Origin: Pseudomonas iridis
Lineage (GTDB): Bacteria > Pseudomonadota > Gammaproteobacteria > Pseudomonadales > Pseudomonadaceae
DNA: 64,000 nt
NCBI RefSeq assembly: GCF_017980685.1
Contig: NZ_JACXXO010000013.1
Location: 62,001-126,000 of the forward strand
Reading direction: 5' to 3'
In this document: positions 42,274 through 51,128 of the stretch, piece after piece
Layout of the letters: each line of letters begins with the position of its first letter
Position numbering within the stretch: position 1 is the stretch's first letter
The notes under the pieces: generated by a model
Seen by the model: the letters and a program-made list of their open reading frames with translations, nothing else
Databases searched by the model: none
Told to the model about the DNA's origin: nothing
Position numbers and translations under genes: made by a program

Positions 42274-45200
42274 TCACCGCCCGGTATTCAGCTCGGCCCA
42301 GCGACTGGCCAGAAGTGCCCGGCCTCTGGAGGTCGGAGTGGCGTGATAAGACACCTTGCCCCTCAGCCGCTCCTGTACGGCGCTGCTGTCCCCGCCGCCA
42401 TTGGGATGTCCCCAGGTCACGACGCGGCCGTCAGCGGTAAGCGCGGTAAACCCATGAGTGTTGTCGTAAAGCGCCAGTACCTGAGTCAGCTCAGTGACGA
42501 CTGTCGAGGTATCACCACCTACGGTCGCATTCCCCCAGGCGACCACTGTGCCGTTCTTGCGCAACGCGGCAAAAGCCATGGAGGAACCACACACCTGAAC
42601 AATGTCATCGAGCGCCGCGATTTCGGCAGGCACCAGACCACCCTCCGCAGGAGTGCCCCACGCCACTACGTGACCATTGCCTCGGCGCGCTGCGAACGCG
42701 CGCCAGGTGGAACTGACCTCGACAATGTCCGTGAGCCCGCCGATCAGCGCGTCAATCGTCCCGCCGTAAGCCGCCGTTCCCCACGCCACCACCTGCCCGG
42801 TGGCGCGCCTTGCGGTGAAGGCCTGCGCATTGGCGCAGCTCAATTCGATGATGTCGGTCAGAGACGCAATTTCAGCCGGCACAGCGCCGCCATAGGTGGC
42901 GTGGCCCCAGCCGACAATCCGCCCATTGCCGCGATGCGCGGCAAAGGCACCAAAACTGCCGATCAGATTGTCGATATCGGTCAAGCCTGCAATATCACCG
43001 GGAACCACCCCACCGGCTGCCGCCAGGCCCCAGGCCACAACATTCCCGGCGGATCGTTTTGCTGCAAAAGCCTGACCCGCCGCCACCACTCGAACAATAT
43101 CCGTCAGTGCGCCGATGTCTGCAGGAACACTACCTCCAATGGCAGGTGCGCCCCAGGCAACCACCTGCCCGGTCGTCTTCAACCCGGTGAACGCGGTCGC
43201 ATTACCGATGACTTCGACAAAACCCAACGGATCTATACCGCTCATGCTTCCGCCCGCGGCGGCGGTTCCCCAAGCGACAACTGCACTATTGGCGCGGCGA
43301 GCCGCATAGGCGCTGCGCGTGCAGCTGACCTCAACGATGTCATCCATGGTGATGATGGTCGCAGGAATATTGGCACCGTGCGCAGCGTTGCCCCAACCGG
43401 CGACATCCCCGACATCTCGGTGAGCGACGAAAGCCGCGAAACCTGTAACCGTGGTATCGATCCCGTTGCCAATGATATTCGCCGGGTTGAGCGTGACCAG
43501 ATCATCGGCAGTGCGCACTTGCAGCGGCTGCTGCGGTGAGGTGTCGCGCCAGGTGGCAGCGGTCATCCACTCTGCGTCCGAAACGTACTTCCACTGCGCT
43601 TGCAGCGGCTGCCCCGTGGTGGCGTTGAATGCGCTCAGTACACGAGTGGCACTGGATGCGCGATAAGTACTGCGGTTATAACGGGCGCCCATAATTTTCA
43701 GGGTACCGCTGCCGATGACCCGGCGAACATCGTAAACCGTCGGCACCGACGGGCCATCGGTACCTCCGGCCTTGCGCTTGACCTCATAACGCAACTCGAT
43801 GCTGGCATCGAGGTTGGCGCTGATCACCGCGTGGGCCACTTTGATCACGCTGAGTTCTTTGTCGGCCTCTGCTGCCAGAACCGTGTGGTAGTAAGGGGTA
43901 GTGGTTTTGCCGACCACGGTCACGGTGATTTCATCGTCGGTTTTCAGTTGAGCCGTCGCCGGGATCACCACCGTTGCGCCGTTGGGGTAGACGTCGTCCG
44001 GGTTCAACTGATCGTTCTGCGCCCCTGTGGCTTCCCGGAAGGTGGCGACCGGCAATCTGAACTCCTGCGCTTGCACGTCAAACGCATACGGCTTGCCGTT
44101 CGCCTCGCCACCATCAAATAACTCGACCCGATAATTGACAGTTATTTTCTTGTTCAAGCTGGCCTGCACAACGGACAGACCTACAGTGAACTCGATCGGC
44201 TTGCCCTTGTTATTGCCACTGACCACTTTGTCATCGGTGTAATTGACCACTCCGTCCGATGATGCCCAGCTCATATGGAGGTGATCGCCGGTATTGTCGG
44301 GATCATTGGCCGGTATCTCAACGGTTGCTCCGTTCTGGGCATTGGCCGGGTCGAGAATGTCATTGAGCGCCTCCACTACGCGGGCCGGATCCAGCAATTG
44401 CTTGGATTCGCCGACGAAGAACACGAGGGGGTTGGAATAACTGATCGTGTCGGTTTCTTTACGCCAGATTTTGTAACTGGTCTTGATCCTGGCACCGCGA
44501 TTTGGCTCGATATGCTCGGCCACGAACGTTGGGCTGAGTCGGAATGACACGTCGCTATTCTCGTTGAGCGCAGTAATGTCGATGGAGTCGCCGGTCTCGC
44601 CTGACTGTTCCCCTGCCCATATGTAAGTCACCTTATCGCCGCGTTTCGTCGGCGTGGCGATGGATTTGGGAGCAATCAGCTGACCAACGCCATTGGGTAA
44701 ATCAGCAGGCTCCAGTGAGCCATTGCTTTCTCCGAGCACGATCGGTTTAACCAACTCGAATTTTGGCTCGCCCACCCTCAGCGATGCCGCGGGACGCGAC
44801 ACACGCCTGACAATGTCGCCGTTCCCGTCCACACTCAAATGGACGTACGACAACACCAGTGTTCCGCCCTCAATGGTCTTCAAGTGCAAGCCTTCGACAG
44901 CGAGGAAAAAACCGATCGGGTCGGCGATTTCCTCCCGGCTCGGGATGTATCTTTCGAATTCCGGGATATAGACACTGCTATCCGGACGTTTACCGAACCA
45001 CACCAGTTCAAACGCTTCGCCATAGTTGAACAGCGGATTAAAGGGAATCAGAATCCGGGTACGTGCCAGGTCAGGATCAATGGCGCCCTGGCTTTCATCT
45101 TCAGCAACAGGGGCATCCAGGCGCGTGGCCTCACCCTTGACTTGCACGAACTGACCTTTGGATTGCAGCGGATCGGCAATTCCCTCGCGCGTGACCTCAT

Positions 45201-46320
45201 AAGAAAAAATCACCTGGGTTGCGGCAAGCCTGCGCATATCCGCACTCTCGAACTCGACCTCATAGGTGTGGGGAAGATTGTCGACCTGCTGCTTCGGCGC
45301 AGTGAATGTCACGGCTTCGCCATCGACGGTGGTACCGCTGACTTTTACTTCAATCCAGTCCTCATGTTTGAATTGGCTTGAGGTTGCCCAGACCTGAACG
45401 AAGATATTTTTATCACCCAACAGGTCAAGGTCGAGAACATTGTTGAGCGCATCCTTGGCAATAGGGGCTACCAGCCGATTGGTGTTGAGCGAAACCCTGA
45501 TCCGGGTTTCTTTACACCAGTCCTCCGAATAGTTATGGACGATATCGCGCACGCGAAAGCTCACGGCCAGGCCAACCGTATCGGTATCACCTGCCTTTTC
45601 TATAACTGCCCGCTTGACGTAAACAGTGATGGGATTATTCACCGGATCACTGATTTGCTCCGCCGTCACCTCGTCGCCCCAGATCAGAATGCCCCCCCAA
45701 GTGATCTGAGGCTGGTCGCCCACGGCAATCTCAGGATAGGGTTCGCCGCTACCGGATGCGTTTCGAATGACGATAGGCACACCCGCTTTCGGCGCATCCG
45801 GATTATCCTCATCATCCGGATCCACCGGAATGTTGTCGCTGTCCACTCCATCAGAGACAAATTCTGGCGGGATGAACATGTACAGATTGGAATGCCCCGG
45901 CCCCTCTTCCGTATCCTGTCCGCCGGGAACTTCCAGCTTGACGAAAATTTTCGATGGCGGCGTGTACGTCTCGGCGGGATCCAGGCCTAGTCGCTTTACC
46001 CAATAGTCGATTTCATGGGAGCCCGAAGTAAGATGACGCGGAGCAACGAACAGGGTCGCACGCTGATCAGATTCCGCTTGATCACGGATGGTGTACCGAT
46101 CCACCTCGACAGAGTCTTTCCTGAGCACCACCAGGTCGCCTTTATTCTTGGTCGGCCATGGGCTGAGGTAGACCTGCAACCCATCGTCCGGATAGATCCC
46201 TTGCGCCGCAGCGCGATTGATCCCCCACTCCCCCGAGGGAAGAATGGGAAGCGTACGACCGGTAATATCCGGCTCAGCAAGTGCCAGCGTTGCGATCTGT
46301 TTTTTGAGTCGTAAAAGCAT
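42274..46320 (-). CDS. Large Ig-like and RCC1-repeat protein
   Basis: I place the start at MLLRLKKQIATLALAEPDIT (1348 residues) because GCAGGAG lies 8 bases upstream; the frame is open 20 codons more. Residues 1-900 hold about six repeats of an Ig-like module of some 130 residues, each opening like LDAPVAEDESQGAIDPDLAR or LLDPARVVEALNDILDPANA. Residues about 950-1320 hold nine RCC1-like repeats of 38-40 residues centred on VVAWG (VAGWG, VVAWG six times, IVGWG, VVTWG), predicting a beta-propeller. There is no signal peptide, LPxTG or autotransporter end, so how it leaves the cell, if it does, is unclear. It pairs with the Big2 protein downstream. Confidence 0.85.
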   Translation of the reverse strand: MLLRLKKQIATLALAEPDITGRTLPILPSGEWGINRAAAQGIYPDDGLQVYLSPWPTKNKGDLVVLRKDSVEVDRYTIRDQAESDQRATLFVAPRHLTSGSHEIDYWVKRLGLDPAETYTPPSKIFVKLEVPGGQDTEEGPGHSNLYMFIPPEFVSDGVDSDNIPVDPDDEDNPDAPKAGVPIVIRNASGSGEPYPEIAVGDQPQITWGGILIWGDEVTAEQISDPVNNPITVYVKRAVIEKAGDTDTVGLAVSFRVRDIVHNYSEDWCKETRIRVSLNTNRLVAPIAKDALNNVLDLDLLGDKNIFVQVWATSSQFKHEDWIEVKVSGTTVDGEAVTFTAPKQQVDNLPHTYEVEFESADMRRLAATQVIFSYEVTREGIADPLQSKGQFVQVKGEATRLDAPVAEDESQGAIDPDLARTRILIPFNPLFNYGEAFELVWFGKRPDSSVYIPEFERYIPSREEIADPIGFFLAVEGLHLKTIEGGTLVLSYVHLSVDGNGDIVRRVSRPAASLRVGEPKFELVKPIVLGESNGSLEPADLPNGVGQLIAPKSIATPTKRGDKVTYIWAGEQSGETGDSIDITALNENSDVSFRLSPTFVAEHIEPNRGARIKTSYKIWRKETDTISYSNPLVFFVGESKQLLDPARVVEALNDILDPANAQNGATVEIPANDPDNTGDHLHMSWASSDGVVNYTDDKVVSGNNKGKPIEFTVGLSVVQASLNKKITVNYRVELFDGGEANGKPYAFDVQAQEFRLPVATFREATGAQNDQLNPDDVYPNGATVVIPATAQLKTDDEITVTVVGKTTTPYYHTVLAAEADKELSVIKVAHAVISANLDASIELRYEVKRKAGGTDGPSVPTVYDVRRVIGSGTLKIMGARYNRSTYRASSATRVLSAFNATTGQPLQAQWKYVSDAEWMTAATWRDTSPQQPLQVRTADDLVTLNPANIIGNGIDTTVTGFAAFVAHRDVGDVAGWGNAAHGANIPATIITMDDIVEVSCTRSAYAARRANSAVVAWGTAAAGGSMSGIDPLGFVEVIGNATAFTGLKTTGQVVAWGAPAIGGSVPADIGALTDIVRVVAAGQAFAAKRSAGNVVAWGLAAAGGVVPGDIAGLTDIDNLIGSFGAFAAHRGNGRIVGWGHATYGGAVPAEIASLTDIIELSCANAQAFTARRATGQVVAWGTAAYGGTIDALIGGLTDIVEVSSTWRAFAARRGNGHVVAWGTPAEGGLVPAEIAALDDIVQVCGSSMAFAALRKNGTVVAWGNATVGGDTSTVVTELTQVLALYDNTHGFTALTADGRVVTWGHPNGGGDSSAVQERLRGKVSYHATPTSRGRALLASRWAELNTGR

Positions 46321-46480
46321 GACAAACACTCCTGCCAGAGGATCGGACGACGGAGTGATTAAAGGCTGGAAAGTCGGCAATCGTCACCTGTCAGATCTGA
46401 CAGGTGCAGAGCAGTTTCCGACGAACGGCGAAGTGGAAATGGTGGAAATCCGTGAACGTTCGCAGCCCTGCCCAGCGAAC

Positions 46481-47425
46481 TCAGGTCTTGCTTTCGAAGC
46501 GCTCGGCCGCGGGAATATTCAGCGGCGCCGCCATGAACTGGCTGATCCGCGATCTCAACCATCTCTCCGCCGGATCGTTGTCATGCACACCGCTCCAGGC
46601 CATCGACAATTGCGCGGCATCAATCGGGAACGGCGGGTCTTCGGCGCGCAACGCACAGCCCTCAACCAACGCGCAGGCGGCGTAATCCGGCACGGTGGCG
46701 ATCATCTCGGTGCCGGCGAGCAAGGCGCGCAGGCCGCTGAACTGCGGTACGCCGAGGACGACGCGGCGACTGCGTCCGACTTTGGCCAGGTCCATGTCGA
46801 TGTTGCCGCTCAAGTCGCCGGAGAACGACACCATTGCGTGCGGACGCTCGCAGTATTCGTCGAGTGTCAGCGGCCCCGGGCGATCATCGCCGCGCAGGAC
46901 TTTGCAGGGAATGTCGCGCAGTTTCTTGCGTTTGGCGTTGGCAGGCAGATCCGTGGTGTAGCTGACGCCGACGGAGATTTCCCCGGAGGCCAGCAATGCC
47001 GGCATCAGCAAGTAGTTGGCACGGCGCACCACCACGACGATGCCCGGCGCCTCTTGCTGCAAATGGCGCAACAGCGGCGGAAACAGGCCGAACTCGGCAT
47101 CGTCCGACAAACCGATGCGGAAAACGTCGCAACTGCTCGCCGGTTCGAACTCCTTGGCCCGGCTGACCGCGCCAGAGATGACGTCCATCGCCGGTTGCAA
47201 CTCCTTGAGGATCGCCAGGGCGCGGGCGGTCGGTTCCATGCCGCGACCGTTGCGCAGTAGCAACGGATCATCGAACAGGTCACGCAGACGCCCGAGCGCA
47301 GCACTCACCGCCGGTTGGCCCATGAACAGTTTTTCGGCGACGCGGGTCAGGTTCTTTTCGAACATCAGCGCTTCGAAAATCACCAGCAGATTCATGTCGA
47401 CGCGACGCAGATCATTACGGTTCAT
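46481..47425 (-). CDS. LysR-family transcriptional regulator (NodD/LeuO-like)
   Basis: The 314-residue protein has an N-terminal winged helix (VDMNLLVIFEALMFEKNLTR, GQPAVSAALGRLRDLFDDPL) and a LysR effector-binding domain (FRIGLSDDAEFGLFPPLLRH, GVPQFSGLRALLAGTEMIAT). The spacing DLFDDPLLLRNGRGMEPT is that of the NodD/PcpR branch. It faces away from the AraC gene at 47608, with 180 bases between. Its target and inducer are not apparent. Confidence 0.92.
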   Translation of the reverse strand: MNRNDLRRVDMNLLVIFEALMFEKNLTRVAEKLFMGQPAVSAALGRLRDLFDDPLLLRNGRGMEPTARALAILKELQPAMDVISGAVSRAKEFEPASSCDVFRIGLSDDAEFGLFPPLLRHLQQEAPGIVVVVRRANYLLMPALLASGEISVGVSYTTDLPANAKRKKLRDIPCKVLRGDDRPGPLTLDEYCERPHAMVSFSGDLSGNIDMDLAKVGRSRRVVLGVPQFSGLRALLAGTEMIATVPDYAACALVEGCALRAEDPPFPIDAAQLSMAWSGVHDNDPAERWLRSRISQFMAAPLNIPAAERFESKT

Positions 47426-47607
47426 CGGCTCGGTTTCCTTCTATGGCCAGCCATACGCATGTGCTACGCACTTTAGCCGATCAATGGCGCTGTAAACGCC
47501 GCGCCAGCGCGAAATTAACAACGATTAACTCGTCAGTCACGGCGCCCCACTCAACAATGAATGCCTCTGCGCAGCGTTGTTTTTTTGATTGAGGGAGAGC
47601 GCTGACC

Positions 47608-48069
47608 GTGCCTTCCCCACCGACACGGACATTGGCCATGGCTCAATTACACCCCACCGTCGCCCTCGCCCCTGCCTGCGAACCGCGCAAAAGCGGGATC
47701 GGCGGACTCAGCCCGCAACGCGAACGACGCGTCAAACAACTCATCCTCGAACGCCTCGGCGAAAGCCTGGAAGTCACCGAACTGGCCCACGCCTGTTCAC
47801 TGTCACGCAGCCACTTCTCCCGGGCATTCAAGTGCAGCACCGGGCTCTCGCCGCAAGACTGGATCCGCACCCAACGCATCGCTCGCGCCAAACTGCTGAT
47901 CCAGCACACCGACCTCAGCCTGACGCAAATCAGCCTGGAATGCGGTTTCTGCGATCAGGCGCATTTCTGTCATATGTTCACCCGCAGCGAAGGCATCAAC
48001 CCGTTCGCCTGGCGCTGCCAGATCATGGGTGCACCCAACAAACAACGCTCACCCTCTGCCATGTTTTGA
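47608..48069 (+). CDS. AraC-family transcriptional regulator (short)
   Basis: A 153-residue protein with only a short N-terminal arm and a full AraC DNA-binding domain: ESLEVTELAHACSLSRSHFS and the second helix-turn-helix LSLTQISLECGFCDQAHFCH. GTG 47608 has GGGAGAG 8 bases upstream; ATG 47638 is possible but lacks a site. There is no sensor domain, so it may respond by level alone or with a partner. It lies 134 bases before the large STAND regulator in the same direction. Confidence 0.88.
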   Translation: MPSPPTRTLAMAQLHPTVALAPACEPRKSGIGGLSPQRERRVKQLILERLGESLEVTELAHACSLSRSHFSRAFKCSTGLSPQDWIRTQRIARAKLLIQHTDLSLTQISLECGFCDQAHFCHMFTRSEGINPFAWRCQIMGAPNKQRSPSAMF

Positions 48070-48203
48070 CCTTTACCCTTGCGTCACCCGTTGCACTGAT
48101 CGCAAAACCTGAGGATTATGCCCGGACACCCCGAAATAGACGGCCTGCGCTTGCGCCCGGCCCTGTTTCGCTCTGTCCGCCGCAGCACCCCAGGAGTGAG
48201 CTG

Positions 48204-51128
48204 TTGAGTCTTCCCCCGAATCAGGCCCTCGGTTTCGGCCCCTATCGGATTCATCCCGGGCAACGGCTGGTGCTTGAGGGCGATCAGCCGTTGCGACTGG
48301 GTCGGCGAGCGATGGACATTCTCCTGACTCTGCTGGGCCACGCCGGCGAGGTGGTGAGCAAGCAGCAATTGATGGCCGCCGTCTGGCCGGACAGCGTTGT
48401 CGAAGACATCAACCTGCGGGTGCACATGGCAGCGCTGCGCAAGGCTTTGGGCGACGGTCAGGCTGGCCAGCGCTATATCGTCACCGTGGCGCAACGCGGT
48501 TACAGTTTTGTTGCGCCGATCCTGCACGAGACTATCGAACAGCGCCCGGCGGGCGATGCCGACGGTCGGCACAATCTGCCCCTGCGGCGCACGCGGATGA
48601 TTGGCCGTCAGCCGCTGGTCGACCGGTTGATGACGCAGCTGCCACGCCGGCGCTGCATAACCCTGGTCGGCCCCGGTGGCATCGGCAAGACCACGGTGGC
48701 CTTGCGCGTGGCTGAACAGTTGATCGGGCATTACCGCGACGGAATTCGACTGGTGGATCTGGCGCCGCTCAACGACCCACAGCTGATTTGCTCGCACCTG
48801 GCGGCCCTGCTCGAGCTGTCGCTGCTGGACGGCGATCCGCTGGTGTGTCTGGTCAATGGTTTGCGCCAGCGCCAGATGCTGCTGGTGCTCGACAACTGCG
48901 AGCACCTGATCGACGCCGTAGCAGCGCTCAGTGAAAGCATTCTGCGCGGCGCGGCGCAGGTGCATATTCTTGCCACCAGCCGCGAAAGCCTGCGTGCGGA
49001 AGGCGAATTTGTGCAACGTCTGGAAACCCTCGATTACCCACCTTTGCCTGTCGAACTGGACCGAGCCCAGGCGCTGGGATTTTCCGCGTTGCAGCTGTTT
49101 GTCGAACGGGCGATGGCGGCGCAGGAAAGCTTTGAATTGAGCGATGCCCAGTTGCCGCAAGCCATCGAGATTTGCCACCGACTGGACGGTATTCCACTGG
49201 CGCTGGAACTGGCGGCGGCACAAGTCGCCGAACTGGGGCTGGACGGCTTGCTGGCGCAGTTGCAGGGCCGTTTGCCTCCCTTGGCGGCGAGCGACCAGAG
49301 TAGCGCCGAGCGCCACCTGACGTTGCGTGCCACGCTGGACTGGAGTTTCAACCTGCTCGATCGCTGCGAGCAAACCTGCTTGCGTCGACTCGGTGTGTTT
49401 CGCGGCGGGTTTACCCTGGAGTCGGCGGCGGCCGTGATCGTCGGGCAGCAGATCGACCCCGCTGCGGTGTTCGCCTCGATCACGCAATTGGTGGCCAAAT
49501 CCTTGCTCAGTGTCGAGGTGGGTGATGAAGAGGTGTTCTATCGCCTGCTCGATACGACACGCCGCTATGCCCTGGAAAAACTCGATGTCGCGGCTGAACT
49601 CGATGAGACTCGTCAGCGCCACGCCGAACGCTGCCTGGCCCTGATGCATCAGGCGCAATCGCACTGGGAAAACACCCCCACTGCGTTGTGGATCGAGCGC
49701 TATGCCCGAGGTCTGGAGGATTTGCGCGCAGCGCTGGAGTGGAGCCTGAACAGAGCCGGGCCGGATAATCTGGCCATTGAGCTGACCGCAGCCTCGGCGC
49801 CGTTGTGGCAGGAGCTGTCGCTACTCAAGGAGTACGGCGATTACGTGCGGCGGGCGTTGCGCCTGCTGGACGAACTTGGCGCCCCATGCCCGCATCTGAA
49901 AATCGCCCTGAAACTGGCTTTGGGCAGTGCCTGTTATCACACCTGGGGCGCCACCGCGGAGACTATCGGCGCTTTTGTCGACGCCCGCCAACTGGCCCAG
50001 ACACATGCTGATATCGCCGGCCAATTGCGCGCAATATCCGGGCATCTGGCGGTCAACCTCAGTTGTGGGCGCTACCGGATGGCGCTGGAGCAGAGCGAAC
50101 AGTTCGACCGCCTCGGCCTGCACGGCGACCCGTTGCTGTCGCTGAGCACGCACCGCTTGCGGGTGCTGGCCCTGCATTACGCTGGCGACCAGCCACAGGC
50201 ACGCATTCATGCCGAGCAAGTGCTCGAACGCATGGCGCACAGCGGTCATCTCAACCGCTTTACCCACGGTTTTGGCGTGCAGTATGACCAAAGCGTCGCT
50301 TCGCTGACGGTGCTCGCCCGGGTGCTGTGGCTGCAAGGATTTCCCGATCAAGCGTGGCGCACGGCGCGACAGGCACTGGACATTGCCCTGCAGATCAATC
50401 ACGGCACCTCGATTTGCTACACCCTGGCACTGGCCAGTTGCGTGATCGCCCATTACAACGGTGACAAGCAGAACGCCCGGGCACTGTTGCATCTGTTGCT
50501 TGAGCAATCGCAGAAGCATTCGGTGCTGTTGTTTTATCGCTGGGCGCTGCACTACGCACAGGTGATCGACGCTGAAACCACTATGCCCTTGCCGGCGGAT
50601 GGCAGCGGGCTGGTGCGGGAAATCATGGTGACGCTGGATGAGCGCTTTGTTGATGATGATTTGCTGACGCGGGCGCTGGCTGGTGATGCGGGTTGGAGTA
50701 CGGCGGAGATTCTGCGGGCTCGGGCGAATGCGTTAATGGTTGATGACGCAGGGCGTCCGAGCGGACGGCTTCGCGAGCAGGCTCGCTCCCACAATGGTTT
50801 CGTGTTAAACGCAAATTCTGCGTCCCCCCCAAATCCCTGTGGGAGCGAGCCTGCTCGCGAAGAGGCCAGCTCAGTCACCGCAAATGTTCAGGAAGCAGAA
50901 GCCATCCTGAAACAAGCCCTGTCCATCGCCCGCACCCAAGGTGCCTTGGCCTGGGAGTTGCGCAGCGCCACCTCGCTCGCCCAGCTCTGGCAACGTCAAT
51001 CCCGTCATCGCGAAGCGCTGGATCTGCTGACGTCGATCCATCAACGTTTCACCGAAGGCTACGCCACGCCGGACCTGCGAAAAGTGCGCCAGTTACTCGA
51101 CGAGTTGCGCGATCCCGTGCTCGCCTGA
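48204..51128 (+). CDS. Winged-helix/NB-ARC (STAND) transcriptional regulator with TPR-like C-terminus
   Basis: The best start is TTG 48204 with AGGAG 8 bases upstream, giving 974 residues. Residues 10-105 are an OmpR/PhoB-type winged helix (LRLGRRAMDILLTLLGHAGE, EDINLRVHMAALRKALGDGQ, RYIVTVAQRGYSFVAP). The NB-ARC ATPase follows with Walker A VGPGGIGKTTVALRVAEQL, Walker B MLLVLDNCEHL and sensor ILATSRESL, then GIPLALELAAA and a winged-helix linker. The last 450 residues are TPR-like helices. A REPIN lies in frame at residues about 855-888. Such proteins oligomerise on ATP and an unknown ligand to control genes. The 3' end overlaps the convergent neighbour by 36 bases. Confidence 0.9.
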   Translation: MSLPPNQALGFGPYRIHPGQRLVLEGDQPLRLGRRAMDILLTLLGHAGEVVSKQQLMAAVWPDSVVEDINLRVHMAALRKALGDGQAGQRYIVTVAQRGYSFVAPILHETIEQRPAGDADGRHNLPLRRTRMIGRQPLVDRLMTQLPRRRCITLVGPGGIGKTTVALRVAEQLIGHYRDGIRLVDLAPLNDPQLICSHLAALLELSLLDGDPLVCLVNGLRQRQMLLVLDNCEHLIDAVAALSESILRGAAQVHILATSRESLRAEGEFVQRLETLDYPPLPVELDRAQALGFSALQLFVERAMAAQESFELSDAQLPQAIEICHRLDGIPLALELAAAQVAELGLDGLLAQLQGRLPPLAASDQSSAERHLTLRATLDWSFNLLDRCEQTCLRRLGVFRGGFTLESAAAVIVGQQIDPAAVFASITQLVAKSLLSVEVGDEEVFYRLLDTTRRYALEKLDVAAELDETRQRHAERCLALMHQAQSHWENTPTALWIERYARGLEDLRAALEWSLNRAGPDNLAIELTAASAPLWQELSLLKEYGDYVRRALRLLDELGAPCPHLKIALKLALGSACYHTWGATAETIGAFVDARQLAQTHADIAGQLRAISGHLAVNLSCGRYRMALEQSEQFDRLGLHGDPLLSLSTHRLRVLALHYAGDQPQARIHAEQVLERMAHSGHLNRFTHGFGVQYDQSVASLTVLARVLWLQGFPDQAWRTARQALDIALQINHGTSICYTLALASCVIAHYNGDKQNARALLHLLLEQSQKHSVLLFYRWALHYAQVIDAETTMPLPADGSGLVREIMVTLDERFVDDDLLTRALAGDAGWSTAEILRARANALMVDDAGRPSGRLREQARSHNGFVLNANSASPPNPCGSEPAREEASSVTANVQEAEAILKQALSIARTQGALAWELRSATSLAQLWQRQSRHREALDLLTSIHQRFTEGYATPDLRKVRQLLDELRDPVLA
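50767..50867. repeat. REPIN inside the STAND regulator coding frame
   Basis: Arms at 50767-50793 and 50838-50867 carry the same GGCTCGCTCCCACA / TGTGGGAGCGAGCC cores as the REPIN at 39791. It is read through in frame, giving GRLREQARSHNGF and NPCGSEPAREEASS, without a stop. Confidence 0.92.

Noticed and set aside
42274..43500. Periodic DNA pattern suggesting a tandem repeat or CRISPR array
   Set aside because: The period of about 115-120 bases is in frame and encodes RCC1-like protein repeats that differ in sequence; there are no identical repeats with spacers.
42097..43539. Plus-strand 480-codon frame opposite the RCC1 repeats
   Set aside because: It mirrors the repeats in antisense and shows no domain; the minus-strand protein explains the region.
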